Source of the DNA: JAQGJA01 sp965651535
GTDB taxonomy: Bacteria; Pseudomonadota; Alphaproteobacteria; Micavibrionales; SZUA-601
NCBI GenBank assembly: GCA_965651535.1
Contig: CBFGSX010000003.1
Coordinates: forward strand, 1 to 32,824
Length of the DNA stretch: 32,824 nucleotides
Direction of reading: 5' to 3'
The position numbers were made by a program, and so were the translations under genes. The notes below the pieces were generated by a model that saw nothing but the letters and a program-made list of their open reading frames with translations, was not told the DNA's origin and did not search any database. Position 1 is the first letter of the stretch. Each line of letters opens with the position of its first letter. Below, piece by piece: positions 23,934-31,000 of this stretch.

Positions 23934-24377
23934 TCAAAGAGGCTGTGGAGTCTTGCGGCGCTTGCGCTTGAACGGCACGACGTTGTTCGGCGCCGGATTT
24001 ATTGAATCGATTGAATCGCTTGCGGGTTTTGCAGCCGGCATCAGCGACGACAGGACGATGTTGAGCGTCTCTTGCGACGTGCGGGCAAACTCGCGGAGAA
24101 GATCGTGCTGCGGCGTCACATCGGTCTTGGCGACGGTCGGAGCCGGATGATCGGCTTCGGCGTAGCCGTAAATATCGTTGGTATTTTCCTGAAAGCCTCT
24201 GGCCGCGATGATTTTCGGATCGGGCGTGTTGACATTGGCGGGAGCCGTCATGCTGAAGGCGCCCTGACCGAAACCGCTGGTCAGCGCCTGAAGCTCAAAA
24301 TCCTGTTGGCGCGTCATGACGTCGTTGCGCGCGGCGACGCTGCCGAGAATGTCGAAGATACGGGCGAAATCAGGCAT
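23934..24377 (-). CDS. Unknown protein, 147 residues
   Basis: I do not recognise a family. The start at 24377 has a good ribosome binding site (GGGAG, with AAAAGG next to the ATG) and overlaps the upstream gene's stop by 8 bp, so it is translationally coupled. The protein begins MPDFARIFDILGSVAAR, has a helical middle (LLREFARTSQETLNIVLSSL) and ends in a basic tail VVPFKRKRRKTPQPL. There is no signal peptide or membrane helix. It is probably expressed together with the preceding 142-residue protein and perhaps the GvpL/F-like gene. Confidence 0.6.
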   Translation of the reverse strand: MPDFARIFDILGSVAARNDVMTRQQDFELQALTSGFGQGAFSMTAPANVNTPDPKIIAARGFQENTNDIYGYAEADHPAPTVAKTDVTPQHDLLREFARTSQETLNIVLSSLMPAAKPASDSIDSINPAPNNVVPFKRKRRKTPQPL

Positions 24378-24798
24378 CCTTTTGCTCCCTTTGGGTTGCC
24401 TCGTCGCGAAATTGGGCCATAAAGGTTGCGATTTGGTTAAAATTCTCGGCCAGCAGGCTGCGTTGAGCCTCGTAAGCCTCGGGATTTTCTTCGACTTTCT
24501 CGGCGAAATCGGGACTGACATGCTCGGCGATGGCCTGCCCCATCGTCTTGAGCGCGTCGCGGTGCGGGTCACCCTCGTCCATGCGGCTGGCGATGGCTTT
24601 CATTGCGTGGCTATAGACCAGAATCGAGCGATAGGGCGGCAATCGGCTCAGGTAAATCTGGAAGCGGCGATAATTCTCCTCGGGCACAGGCCCGCGCGTC
24701 GTGAGAATGGATTGCAACGCGATGATCGCGTTTTTTTCATCGATCTCGTACCGATTGGCAATCGGGTTGGTCAGCTCGCGAAGGGTTTCGGAGGTCAT
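24370..24798 (-). CDS. Unknown helical protein, 142 residues
   Basis: I do not recognise a family. The protein is acidic and predicted largely alpha-helical with no membrane segment; conserved-looking parts are EEVNAII-like YEIDEKNAIIALQSIL (17-32), NYRRFQIYLSRLPPYRSILVY (42-62) and a C-terminal AENFNQIATFMAQF. The codon use is like the neighbouring housekeeping genes. It is divergent from comM with a gap of about 130 bp and is the first of three genes in a row on the minus strand. The ATG at 24798 has only a weak ribosome binding site. Confidence 0.6.
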   Translation of the reverse strand: MTSETLRELTNPIANRYEIDEKNAIIALQSILTTRGPVPEENYRRFQIYLSRLPPYRSILVYSHAMKAIASRMDEGDPHRDALKTMGQAIAEHVSPDFAEKVEENPEAYEAQRSLLAENFNQIATFMAQFRDEATQREQKDA

Positions 24799-24931
24799 AA
24801 GATGAAATTGGCGCGGCCTTCGTTACCAAATCCTTACCGGATGCTTAATCGGGCCATCAGCCCGTTAACTGTGGCATAGATGTCACAAAACCGCTCTTGC
24901 GCCGTCCCGCATACCATTTAATGTTGTGCGC

Positions 24932-26455
24932 ATGGTCGCCACAACCCATTCCGTCACGTTTCACGGCCTCCAGCCGATGACCATCGAGGTTCAGGCCCAG
25001 GTTTCGCCGGGTCTGCCGAAATTCGTCATCGTCGGCCTGCCGGACAAGGCGGTCTCGGAGGCGCGCGAACGCGTGCGCGGCGCGTTGCAATCGATGGGGC
25101 TGTCGCTTCCGGCCAAGGGGCTGACCGTCAACCTTGCCCCCGCCGATGTCGCCAAGGAAGGCAGCCATTTTGATTTGCCGATCGCGCTGGCCGTTTTGGG
25201 CGCGATGGACGTCCTGCCGCAGGATGCCCTCGATAACACGCTGGCGATGGGCGAGCTGGGATTGAACGGCCAGATACGCCCCGTCTCGGGCGTGCTGCCC
25301 GCAACCTTGCACGCGCATGACAAGAACATGGTCATGATCTGCCCCGCCGCCAACGGCGCCGAAGCGGCATGGATCGGCGGCGCGAGCATCTTGGCGCCGG
25401 AAAATCTGCTGGCGCTGATCAACCATATGAAAGGCTCGCAAGTCCTGTCGCCGCCCGAAGCGCCGACCTCGCGCGTCGCGCACATTAAAAACATGCCGGA
25501 TTTCTCCGACGTCAAAGGTCAGGAAAGCGCCAAGCGCGCGCTCGAGATTGCCGCGGCGGGCGGCCATAACGTGTTGATGATCGGCCCGCCGGGATCTGGG
25601 AAATCCATGCTCGCCGCGCGCGTGGCCGGTATTTTGCCGCCTTTGTCGCCGATGGAGGCCTTGGAAGTTTCCATGATTCAATCGCTCGCCGGATTATTGG
25701 CCGACGGCGCGATTGCGGCGCACCGCCCTTACCGCGATCCGCATCATTCCGCCAGCACGCCCGCGCTGGTCGGCGGCGGCCACAAAGTAAAACCCGGCGA
25801 GATTTCTTTGGCGCATCACGGCGTGTTGTTCCTCGACGAATTGCCCGAGTTCGACCGCGACTCTTTGGAATCTTTGCGCCAACCTTTGGAAACGGGCCAT
25901 GTCGCCATCGCGCGCGCCAATCATCATGTGACCTATCCGGCGCGGTTTCAGTTGATCGCCGCGATGAACCCGTGCCGCTGCGGTTTTATGACCGATCCCA
26001 ACCAGGCCTGTTCGCGCGCGCCCAAATGCGGCCTCGATTACCAGGCGAAACTCTCGGGGCCGCTGCTCGACCGTTTCGATTTGTTCGTCGACGTGCCGGC
26101 GGTTTCCATCGACGATCTGCAACAAAAAGCGGCCAATGAAAACTCCGCCGCCGTCTCGGCCCGCGTCGCGCGCGCCCGTGCCGCCCAGACCGAGCGCCAC
26201 CGGGAATTATTCGGCGTGACACTAATCAACACCCAGCTTCAGGGCGAGGCTTTGGAAAAAGTCACCGTTTTGGACGCGGCCAGCGAAAGCTTAATGAAAA
26301 CCGCAGCAAACAAGATGAAGCTCTCGGCGCGGGCCTATCACCGCGTCTTGCGCGTGGCGCGCACCATCGCCGATCTGGACGGCTCGGACGCCATACAATC
26401 CAATCACTTGTCCGAGGCCTTGGCCTTTCGCCGCCGCGTTGATACAGCGACGTAA
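24932..26455 (+). CDS. comM: YifB/ComM family AAA+ ATPase
   Basis: A 507-residue protein of the Mg-chelatase-like YifB/ComM family. In naturally competent bacteria ComM is a hexameric helicase that extends branch migration during DNA integration. The N-terminal ChlI-like domain has VSPGLPKFVIVGLPDKAVSEARERVR and LAPADVAKEGSHFDLPIAL. The AAA module carries Walker A GPPGSGKS (218-225), Walker B FLDELPEF, and the NPCRCGF...CSRAPKCG cysteine set typical of YifB. The C-terminal domain has LSARAYHRVLRVARTIADL. The ATG at 24932 is chosen over GTG at 24926. Downstream there is an imperfect hairpin (26468-26486) but no T run, then the AT-rich islet. Confidence 0.93.
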   Translation: MVATTHSVTFHGLQPMTIEVQAQVSPGLPKFVIVGLPDKAVSEARERVRGALQSMGLSLPAKGLTVNLAPADVAKEGSHFDLPIALAVLGAMDVLPQDALDNTLAMGELGLNGQIRPVSGVLPATLHAHDKNMVMICPAANGAEAAWIGGASILAPENLLALINHMKGSQVLSPPEAPTSRVAHIKNMPDFSDVKGQESAKRALEIAAAGGHNVLMIGPPGSGKSMLAARVAGILPPLSPMEALEVSMIQSLAGLLADGAIAAHRPYRDPHHSASTPALVGGGHKVKPGEISLAHHGVLFLDELPEFDRDSLESLRQPLETGHVAIARANHHVTYPARFQLIAAMNPCRCGFMTDPNQACSRAPKCGLDYQAKLSGPLLDRFDLFVDVPAVSIDDLQQKAANENSAAVSARVARARAAQTERHRELFGVTLINTQLQGEALEKVTVLDAASESLMKTAANKMKLSARAYHRVLRVARTIADLDGSDAIQSNHLSEALAFRRRVDTAT

Positions 26456-26549
26456 TCTATATCTAAGCCTGCGGTATAACCGAAGGTCTCAAAGTAGTTA
26501 TCTCATCTAATAAAATACGCAGCGCTCTGCTAGGTTCCAAGAAGCGGCA

Positions 26550-26604
26550 GATAATAGCCCAGACGGTTCAGCACCTTTTTGGCCTATTGCACATCGAACG
26601 GATC
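26550..26604 (-). pseudogene. Relic of the 5' end of the adjacent mosaic gene
   Basis: These 55 bases match 27761-27815 at 53 positions, in the same orientation. The minus strand would encode DPFDVQ, then a stop (TAG replaces CAG), then AKKVLNRLGYY, corresponding to residues 14-31 of the intact protein. Beyond both ends similarity fades quickly. The rest of the stretch 26456-26619 holds no gene that I can see, only the hairpin after comM. This is the remnant of a second, truncated copy of the gene. Confidence 0.8.
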
Positions 26605-26619
26605 GGCAGCGCTTAACTA

Positions 26620-26928
26620 CTATCTCAATCGCTTTCGCGTAAAAAACTTAACCAATCCATAGACCGCCCAAATTACAGCCTGCACCAGACTATGCGCAGC
26701 AAGAAAAACAAATAATGGTTCTGTAAACGCAGCAATATTGAAATCACACTTTTTGCCAAAAAAATCATCTATGTAATATGATTTCGCACCCTCTGCTACA
26801 GAGCAATAAACCCCACTATAACGCAAATCATCATAAAACATGGCTCCAAAAGGCGCGCTCACAATGACAAAAAAAATAGCGGATAGCAGCAAGAATATCC
26901 CATCTATTTTGTTGCGCTTTCTATCCAT
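26620..26928 (-). CDS. Small two-helix membrane protein, possible immunity protein
   Basis: A 102-residue protein with two membrane helices (about 9-31 and 68-96). Basic ends (MDRKRNK and RKRLR) predict both termini in the cytoplasm, leaving residues 32-66 in the periplasm; that loop holds two cysteines (42 and 61) that could form a disulfide. I know no family for it. The gene is distinctly AT-rich compared with the surrounding housekeeping genes and shares that composition with the 3' half of the mosaic gene upstream, whose last 25 bp it overlaps. GGGA lies six bases before the ATG at 26928. Position directly after a likely wall-degrading effector suggests an immunity role; this is inference only. 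Confidence 0.6.
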   Translation of the reverse strand: MDRKRNKIDGIFLLLSAIFFVIVSAPFGAMFYDDLRYSGVYCSVAEGAKSYYIDDFFGKKCDFNIAAFTEPLFVFLAAHSLVQAVIWAVYGLVKFFTRKRLR

Positions 26929-27854
26929 GGCCTTTCCCGATAAATGCGTCCGATGTACGCAGCATAGTCACTAATTTTTTCCTGCCCTATATATTCCCAT
27001 ATCGCGCCAATCTTCTCCGGGCTTGGCTTAATAATGCGCGCTTGTATTCGTTTAAGCAATATTGCTCCGGCTTCAACATTCTTTTCCGGATCGTACAAAT
27101 CATCTTTGTTGTCGGAAATAAGACGATACCAAATATCTCGATAAACATTCATTGGCATGATAGTCTTTGATTTTTTAACATTATCCAGTAAGTATCCCGC
27201 ACCTAACCATGACCCGCGCGCATTCTCCGCCCACATGACCGCGCGTATTAAGTCTGGATCAACATGATGCTTCTTTGCTTGCCTTTGAATAATCTCCTCA
27301 TTTTCTTTTACAGCTTGCCGCGCAAGACCGGTATATTCATACCAAGGAGAGGTATCATTATTATAATCGGTATTCTCAATTTCAAAAATTGCTGGCGTAT
27401 CATTTAGAACAGACCGGATGCGCTCTTTTGAAGAGTTGATGACGGGCACATCTTTAATATCCACTGGCTCCGCCCAGCAGCGGCAGTTTATTTCCTCGCC
27501 CGGATCGGGGCTGTCGCCCCATGAACGGAGATCGCCATCGAGCGCGGCATGGGAACCGCGCACCCGATCGTCGCCCACCGTGCGCCAGCGGTAAAACCCT
27601 TCCGGCGTGACCGCCGCCTCGCGCGTGAGAATCTTTTCCGTCTCGCCGCCGGGCCGTATGATGCCGTCGGGCTTCAGATCGTGGTTGCGTTGAAACGCTG
27701 TCAGCGCATCGAACAGCGCCATATCAGGAATGCCGGTAATGCCGAGCTTCTCCGGCGGCCGATAATAGCCCAGACGGTTCAGCGCCTTTTTGGCCTGTTG
27801 CACATCGAACGGATCCACGGCACTGTTGCGGGAGAGGCGCTTAGAAAGCTTCAT
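26904..27854 (-). CDS. Mosaic protein: peptidoglycan-binding-like + Mu gpF-like + lytic transglycosylase-like
   Basis: A 316-residue protein in three parts. Residues 14-77 (PFDVQQAKKALNRLGYY...LTAFQRNHDLKPDG) look like a peptidoglycan-binding domain. Residues 86-130 (WRTVGDDRVRGSHAALDG...PGEEINCRCWAEP) carry the conserved His/Cys set of phage minor head proteins of the Mu gpF/SPP1 gp7 type. Residues about 178-312 resemble a lysozyme-like lytic transglycosylase: IIQRQAKKHHVDPDLIRAVMWAE with candidate catalytic Glu210, then YDPEKNVEAGAILLKRI. The first two parts are GC-rich, while the DNA below about 27470 is AT-rich, so the gene is composite at a domain border (near residue 130). There is no signal peptide. 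The start has AGGA about ten bases upstream. A small membrane protein gene overlaps its end. Confidence 0.75.
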   Translation of the reverse strand: MKLSKRLSRNSAVDPFDVQQAKKALNRLGYYRPPEKLGITGIPDMALFDALTAFQRNHDLKPDGIIRPGGETEKILTREAAVTPEGFYRWRTVGDDRVRGSHAALDGDLRSWGDSPDPGEEINCRCWAEPVDIKDVPVINSSKERIRSVLNDTPAIFEIENTDYNNDTSPWYEYTGLARQAVKENEEIIQRQAKKHHVDPDLIRAVMWAENARGSWLGAGYLLDNVKKSKTIMPMNVYRDIWYRLISDNKDDLYDPEKNVEAGAILLKRIQARIIKPSPEKIGAIWEYIGQEKISDYAAYIGRIYRERPWIESATK

Positions 27855-27860
27855 TGAATA

Positions 27861-27889
27861 ATATTCCTATTAAATGAATATATTCCTAT
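27861..27889. promoter_or_regulatory. Twin direct repeats ATATTCCTAT, possible operator
   Basis: ATATTCCTAT occurs at 27861-27870 and again at 27880-27889, 19 bases apart centre to centre. One copy overlaps the -10 region of the mosaic gene promoter and the other lies at the expected start of transcription and ribosome binding site. That geometry fits binding of a repressor on one face of the DNA. A chance effect of AT-rich sequence is possible. Confidence 0.45.
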
Positions 27890-27905
27890 ATTAAAACCTT
27901 GTCAA
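27877..27905 (-). promoter_or_regulatory. Near-consensus sigma-70 promoter of the mosaic gene
   Basis: On the minus strand TTGACA (27900-27905), 17 bases, then TATATT (27877-27882): a 6/6 and 5/6 match at optimal spacing. Transcription would begin near 27870, about 16 bases before the start codon. It is the strongest promoter match in the window. Confidence 0.7.
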
Positions 27906-27921
27906 TCCCGTTTTTGGTGGT

Positions 27922-27950
27922 TTGACAGGTTAACGCCCGCCCCCTAAACA
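27922..27950 (+). promoter_or_regulatory. Candidate promoter of the PTS operon
   Basis: TTGACA (27922-27927) and TAAACA (27945-27950) are spaced by 17 bases; the -35 is perfect and the -10 matches 3/6. The expected start near 27957 leaves a 13-base leader. ACAGGAG (27957-27963) precedes the ATG. The two divergent promoters lie about 20 bp apart. Confidence 0.45.
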
Positions 27951-27969
27951 GGACTTACAGGAGAACATC

Positions 27970-28371
27970 ATGATCGGACTGGTTATCGTGACGCACGGCC
28001 ATCTGGCCGAAGAGTTCCACAAGGTTATGGAACACGTGGTCGGCCCGCAAAAGAGCATCGCCACGATCTGCATCGCTCCCGACGACAACATGGAAGAGCG
28101 CCGCGAGGACATTCTCAAGGCCATCGACAAAGTCGATGGCGGCGCTGGCGCGATCGTCCTGACCGATATGTTCGGCGGCACGCCGTCGAATTTGGCCATC
28201 TCCATTACCAGCAACCGCAAGATCGAAGTGCTGGCGGGGGTCAACGTTCCCATGCTGGTCAAGATCGCCGCCGTGCGCGACAAGACGGGCATCGCCGAGG
28301 CCGTCGAGGCGGCGCGCGAAGCCGGACGCAAATACATCAACGTCGCCTCGCAATTGCTGGGCGAGGCTTGA
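27970..28371 (+). CDS. PTS mannose-type EIIA domain protein
   Basis: A 133-residue single-domain EIIA of the mannose (PTS-IIA-man) family. The phosphorylated histidine is His9 in VTHGHLAEE, and LTDMFGGTPSNLA (64-76) is the family's second signature. In Alphaproteobacteria with incomplete phosphotransferase systems this protein, with HPr and enzyme I, forms a phosphorelay that regulates rather than transports sugars; no EIIB/EIIC permease genes are seen. GGAG before the ATG supports the start. Its stop overlaps the HPr start in TGATG. The hprK gene often found upstream is missing; the mosaic gene islet occupies that place. Confidence 0.92.
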   Translation: MIGLVIVTHGHLAEEFHKVMEHVVGPQKSIATICIAPDDNMEERREDILKAIDKVDGGAGAIVLTDMFGGTPSNLAISITSNRKIEVLAGVNVPMLVKIAAVRDKTGIAEAVEAAREAGRKYINVASQLLGEA

Positions 28372-28667
28372 TGTTTGCGATGCCGTCACTTACGCAAAAA
28401 ATCATGATCGTCAACCGGCGCGGCCTTCACGCCCGCGCCGCGGCAAAATTTTCCAAGCTCGCCTCGCAATATCACTGCGACATCGACGTGACGCGCGCCG
28501 ACGTGATCGCGCCGGGCAAATCCATTCTCGACCTGTTGATGCTGGCGGCTTCTCAGGGCAAGGAGATCACCATCACCTGCGACGGCGACGACGCCGAAGA
28601 GGCAATGCACGAGCTTTGCGACCTGATCGCGCGCGGTTTCGACGAAAAGGATGACGATGATTGCTGA
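28371..28667 (+). CDS. Phosphocarrier protein HPr
   Basis: A 98-residue HPr. The phosphocarrier His20 lies in NRRGLHARAAAKF and the regulatory Ser51 in GKSILDLLMLAAS, the site used by HPr kinase. It takes phosphate from enzyme I and passes it to EIIA. The ATG at 28371 overlaps the EIIA stop by one base; 28380 (MPSLTQK) is an alternative start that would give a more typical length. The C-terminus has an acidic tail EKDDDDC. It is the middle gene of the IIA-HPr-EI operon. Confidence 0.93.
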   Translation: MFAMPSLTQKIMIVNRRGLHARAAAKFSKLASQYHCDIDVTRADVIAPGKSILDLLMLAASQGKEITITCDGDDAEEAMHELCDLIARGFDEKDDDDC

Positions 28668-30360
28668 CGGCCACGAATATACGGGATCGGGAACAATGCC
28701 CGAAGAGATCCTCGACGGCATTCCCCTGTCGCCCGGCATCGCCATCGGCGAGGGCTTTATGCTCGAAACCATCGCCGTCGAAGCGCCGTTTTACCCGATC
28801 GCGCCCGAAGCCGTGGCGCTTGAGCTGGAACGCTTCGACAAGGCCTGCCAGAAAGCGCACAAGCAAATCACGAAGCTCCAGACAAAGGCCGAGACGCTGC
28901 CCGCCGAGGCCGCCGAAGACATTGTTATGCTGTTGGATGTGCATATCGCGCTGGTAGCAGAGAACTCACGCCTGACCAAAGGCGTCAAGGAGCGTATCAA
29001 GAGCCACCGCATCAACGCCGAACAAGCGGTGCAACAGGAAATTGCGCATTTGGCCAAGCCTTTCGACGAGATGGAGGATAATTATCTCGCCGGGCGCATC
29101 AAGGATATCGAAGATGTCGGCCGCCGTCTTGTCCGTAACCTGCTCGAGCGCAAATACGTCGCGCTCAAAGCCGTGCCGATGGGCGGCGTCGTCATCTCCG
29201 AGGAGATCACACCTGCCGATACCGCCTTTATGAACCCCGACAAGATCGGCGGCTTTGTCACGATGGTCGGCGGCCGCCAGAGCCACACCGCCATTCTGGC
29301 ACGCTCCTTGCGCCTTCCGGCGGTGGCGGGTATTCCGAATATGCCACGCCATTTATATGACGACAGCTTCGTCGTCATCGACGGCACCGAAGGCCGCGTC
29401 ATCATCAATCCGACGCACGAGACGCTGGCCTTTTATAAAAAGAAGCGCGAATCCGATCAGCAATATCAGGCACGGCTGCAAGCGCGCGCCGCGGAACCCG
29501 CCGTCACGCGCGATGGCACGCGCATTCAGGTCGAGGCGAATTTTTCTTCCCCGGACGATCTCGAACGCATTTTGAAATCCGGCGCCGAAGGCATCGGCCT
29601 TGTGCGCACGGAATTCCTGTTCATCGGACGCGACGACATTCCTTCGGCGCAGGAACAATACGACACGCTGGCCGAGATCGTGCGCGCCATGGACGGCAAG
29701 CCGCTGACGATCCGCACCTTGGATGTCGGCGGCGACAAAATTTCGCCCGCCATTCAGGGCCGCATCCTGCAAGAACAAAACCCGGCTTTGGGATTGCGCG
29801 GCATCCGCCTTAGCCTCGCCATGCCGGATATCACGATCGCGCAATGCACCGCGCTGCTGCGCGTCGCGGCTTTGGGCCATGTCCGCATCCTGTTGCCGAT
29901 GATCACCACGGTCGAGGAGATCCGCCAGTTCCGCCAGATTTTTGCCGAGACCGCTACAAGGCTGCAGGCCGAAAAAGTTCCGATCGGCCCGGTGGACGGC
30001 ATCGGCGTGATGATCGAAACCCCGGCCACGGCCATCGTGCCGGATCTTTTCGCACAAGAGGCCGACTTTCTGTCCATCGGCACGAACGACCTTGTGCAAT
30101 ACACGCTGGCCGTCGATCGCGGCAACGAGGCCGTCGCGAGTATCTTCGATTCCGGCCATCCGGCCATCCGCAAACTGATCGAACAGACGGTCGCCGCCGG
30201 ACGCAATCGCGGCATTCCCGTCACCGTCTGCGGCGAGATCGCCGGAGACCCCAATTTTACCGATTTCCTGCTCAAAGCGGGGGTGCGCGCCCTGTCCATG
30301 TCCGCCGGTGCCATTCCGCTTATTAAGGAACGGGTGCGCAATATCGCGCTAAAAGGTTGA
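28657..30360 (+). CDS. ptsI: PTS phosphoenolpyruvate-protein phosphotransferase (enzyme I)
   Basis: A 567-residue enzyme I that starts the phosphorelay from phosphoenolpyruvate. The N-terminal domain binds HPr; the active histidine is His210 in GGRQSHTAILARS. The PEP-binding barrel has GIGLVRTEFLF, RTLDVGGDK, NPALGLRGIRLSL, and the catalytic cysteine block VCGEIAGDP near residue 520. There is no GAF domain, so it is EI of the sugar-type layout rather than PtsP. The start at 28657 is chosen since AAAAGG lies six bases upstream; ATG at 28651 is too close to it. It overlaps HPr by 11 bp. The stop is followed at once by the promoter of the next gene. Confidence 0.95.
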   Translation: MIADGHEYTGSGTMPEEILDGIPLSPGIAIGEGFMLETIAVEAPFYPIAPEAVALELERFDKACQKAHKQITKLQTKAETLPAEAAEDIVMLLDVHIALVAENSRLTKGVKERIKSHRINAEQAVQQEIAHLAKPFDEMEDNYLAGRIKDIEDVGRRLVRNLLERKYVALKAVPMGGVVISEEITPADTAFMNPDKIGGFVTMVGGRQSHTAILARSLRLPAVAGIPNMPRHLYDDSFVVIDGTEGRVIINPTHETLAFYKKKRESDQQYQARLQARAAEPAVTRDGTRIQVEANFSSPDDLERILKSGAEGIGLVRTEFLFIGRDDIPSAQEQYDTLAEIVRAMDGKPLTIRTLDVGGDKISPAIQGRILQEQNPALGLRGIRLSLAMPDITIAQCTALLRVAALGHVRILLPMITTVEEIRQFRQIFAETATRLQAEKVPIGPVDGIGVMIETPATAIVPDLFAQEADFLSIGTNDLVQYTLAVDRGNEAVASIFDSGHPAIRKLIEQTVAAGRNRGIPVTVCGEIAGDPNFTDFLLKAGVRALSMSAGAIPLIKERVRNIALKG

Positions 30361-30385
30361 CTTTTACCATAATCTTTGGTATTAT
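30357..30385 (+). promoter_or_regulatory. Sigma-70 promoter giving a probable leaderless mRNA
   Basis: TTGACT (30357-30362), 17 bases, TATTAT (30380-30385): both elements match 5/6 at optimal spacing. The -35 overlaps the ptsI stop codon. Transcription would start around 30391-30393, at the ATG at 30394, which is preceded only by pyrimidines (CCCCTCCC) and so has no ribosome binding site. Confidence 0.65.
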
Positions 30386-30393
30386 CCCCTCCC

Positions 30394-30885
30394 ATGAGCA
30401 AACGCCTTGCCTTCATGGAAGAAGCCGAACGCATGACGGCCAAAGCCTTTTGGGTCTGGTCCGAACCGCAGGTCGACCCGACGCGCCGCTTTATGCGTCT
30501 GATGTATTACGCCAAAAAATCTCTCGACGACAGCCCGACGGTGCCGCGCAATTTGTTCGAAGCCCTGCCCTTCGACTTGCTTGACGAAGCCAAGCACAAC
30601 AAGGAATTGCACGCCAATATGGACTTTATGCGCCTGATGCTTAAAGAGAAGTCCTATTACGTGGTGGAGCCGGAAACACGCATCGCGCGCGCGGACGGAA
30701 AAAGCCCGACATCCCCGCTCGAATACGCCCAGGAGCTGGGCAAAGATTACCCGCCTCTGGAAAAATGGCTGACGGAAAAGCTCCTGCAGCAACAGAAGAA
30801 ACTGCTCTATTTTGGGCATGAGTTTCCCCGCACAGGGCAATCCAGCGTGTCGCAGGAACTTTTTCGACGCAAACCTGCGCCGTAA
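30394..30885 (+). CDS. Unknown protein, 163 residues
   Basis: I do not recognise a family. The protein is soluble, rich in Met, Lys, Phe and Leu, and probably helical: MTAKAFWVWSEP near the N-terminus, a repeated FMRLM (33-37 and 78-82), and LEKWLTEKLLQQQKKLLYFG near the C-terminus. Codon use is like its neighbours. It lies between ptsI and ahcY with its own promoter and is closed by an intrinsic terminator at 30915-30940. The absence of a ribosome binding site fits leaderless translation. Confidence 0.65.
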   Translation: MSKRLAFMEEAERMTAKAFWVWSEPQVDPTRRFMRLMYYAKKSLDDSPTVPRNLFEALPFDLLDEAKHNKELHANMDFMRLMLKEKSYYVVEPETRIARADGKSPTSPLEYAQELGKDYPPLEKWLTEKLLQQQKKLLYFGHEFPRTGQSSVSQELFRRKPAP

Positions 30886-30914
30886 GAGCCTTTTATCCGC
30901 GATTCAAACGGCGT

Positions 30915-30940
30915 GGGTCTGGTCAGGCCCTGTTTTTTTT
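30915..30940 (+). terminator. Intrinsic terminator before ahcY
   Basis: GGGTCT (30915-30920) pairs with AGGCCC (30925-30930), with one G-U pair and a 4-base loop, followed by TG and eight T (30933-30940). This has the form of a factor-independent terminator for the upstream gene and the PTS operon. Confidence 0.65.
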
Positions 30941-30945
30941 CCTTG

Positions 30946-30976
30946 CTCCGCACCCCCAGACCTTTATGGTGCGGAG
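30946..30976 (+). promoter_or_regulatory. Palindrome/promoter region upstream of ahcY
   Basis: CTCCGCACC (30946-30954) and GGTGCGGAG (30968-30976) form a perfect 9-bp inverted repeat. The 13-base centre includes CCAGACC (30956-30962), complementary to GGTCTGG at 30916-30922, so an H-type pseudoknot is possible in RNA. Alternatively, TTGCTC (30943-30948) and TATGGT (30965-30970), spaced by 16, could be the ahcY promoter, making the palindrome an operator. Confidence 0.45.
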
Positions 30977-31000
30977 AAACATAAATTCAAGGAGCCCTCC

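Noticed and set aside
30886..31000. Known SAH riboswitch upstream of ahcY
   Set aside because: The known conserved sequence blocks are not seen by eye; only the pairing pattern is suggestive, so it is listed as a finding and not as a known riboswitch.
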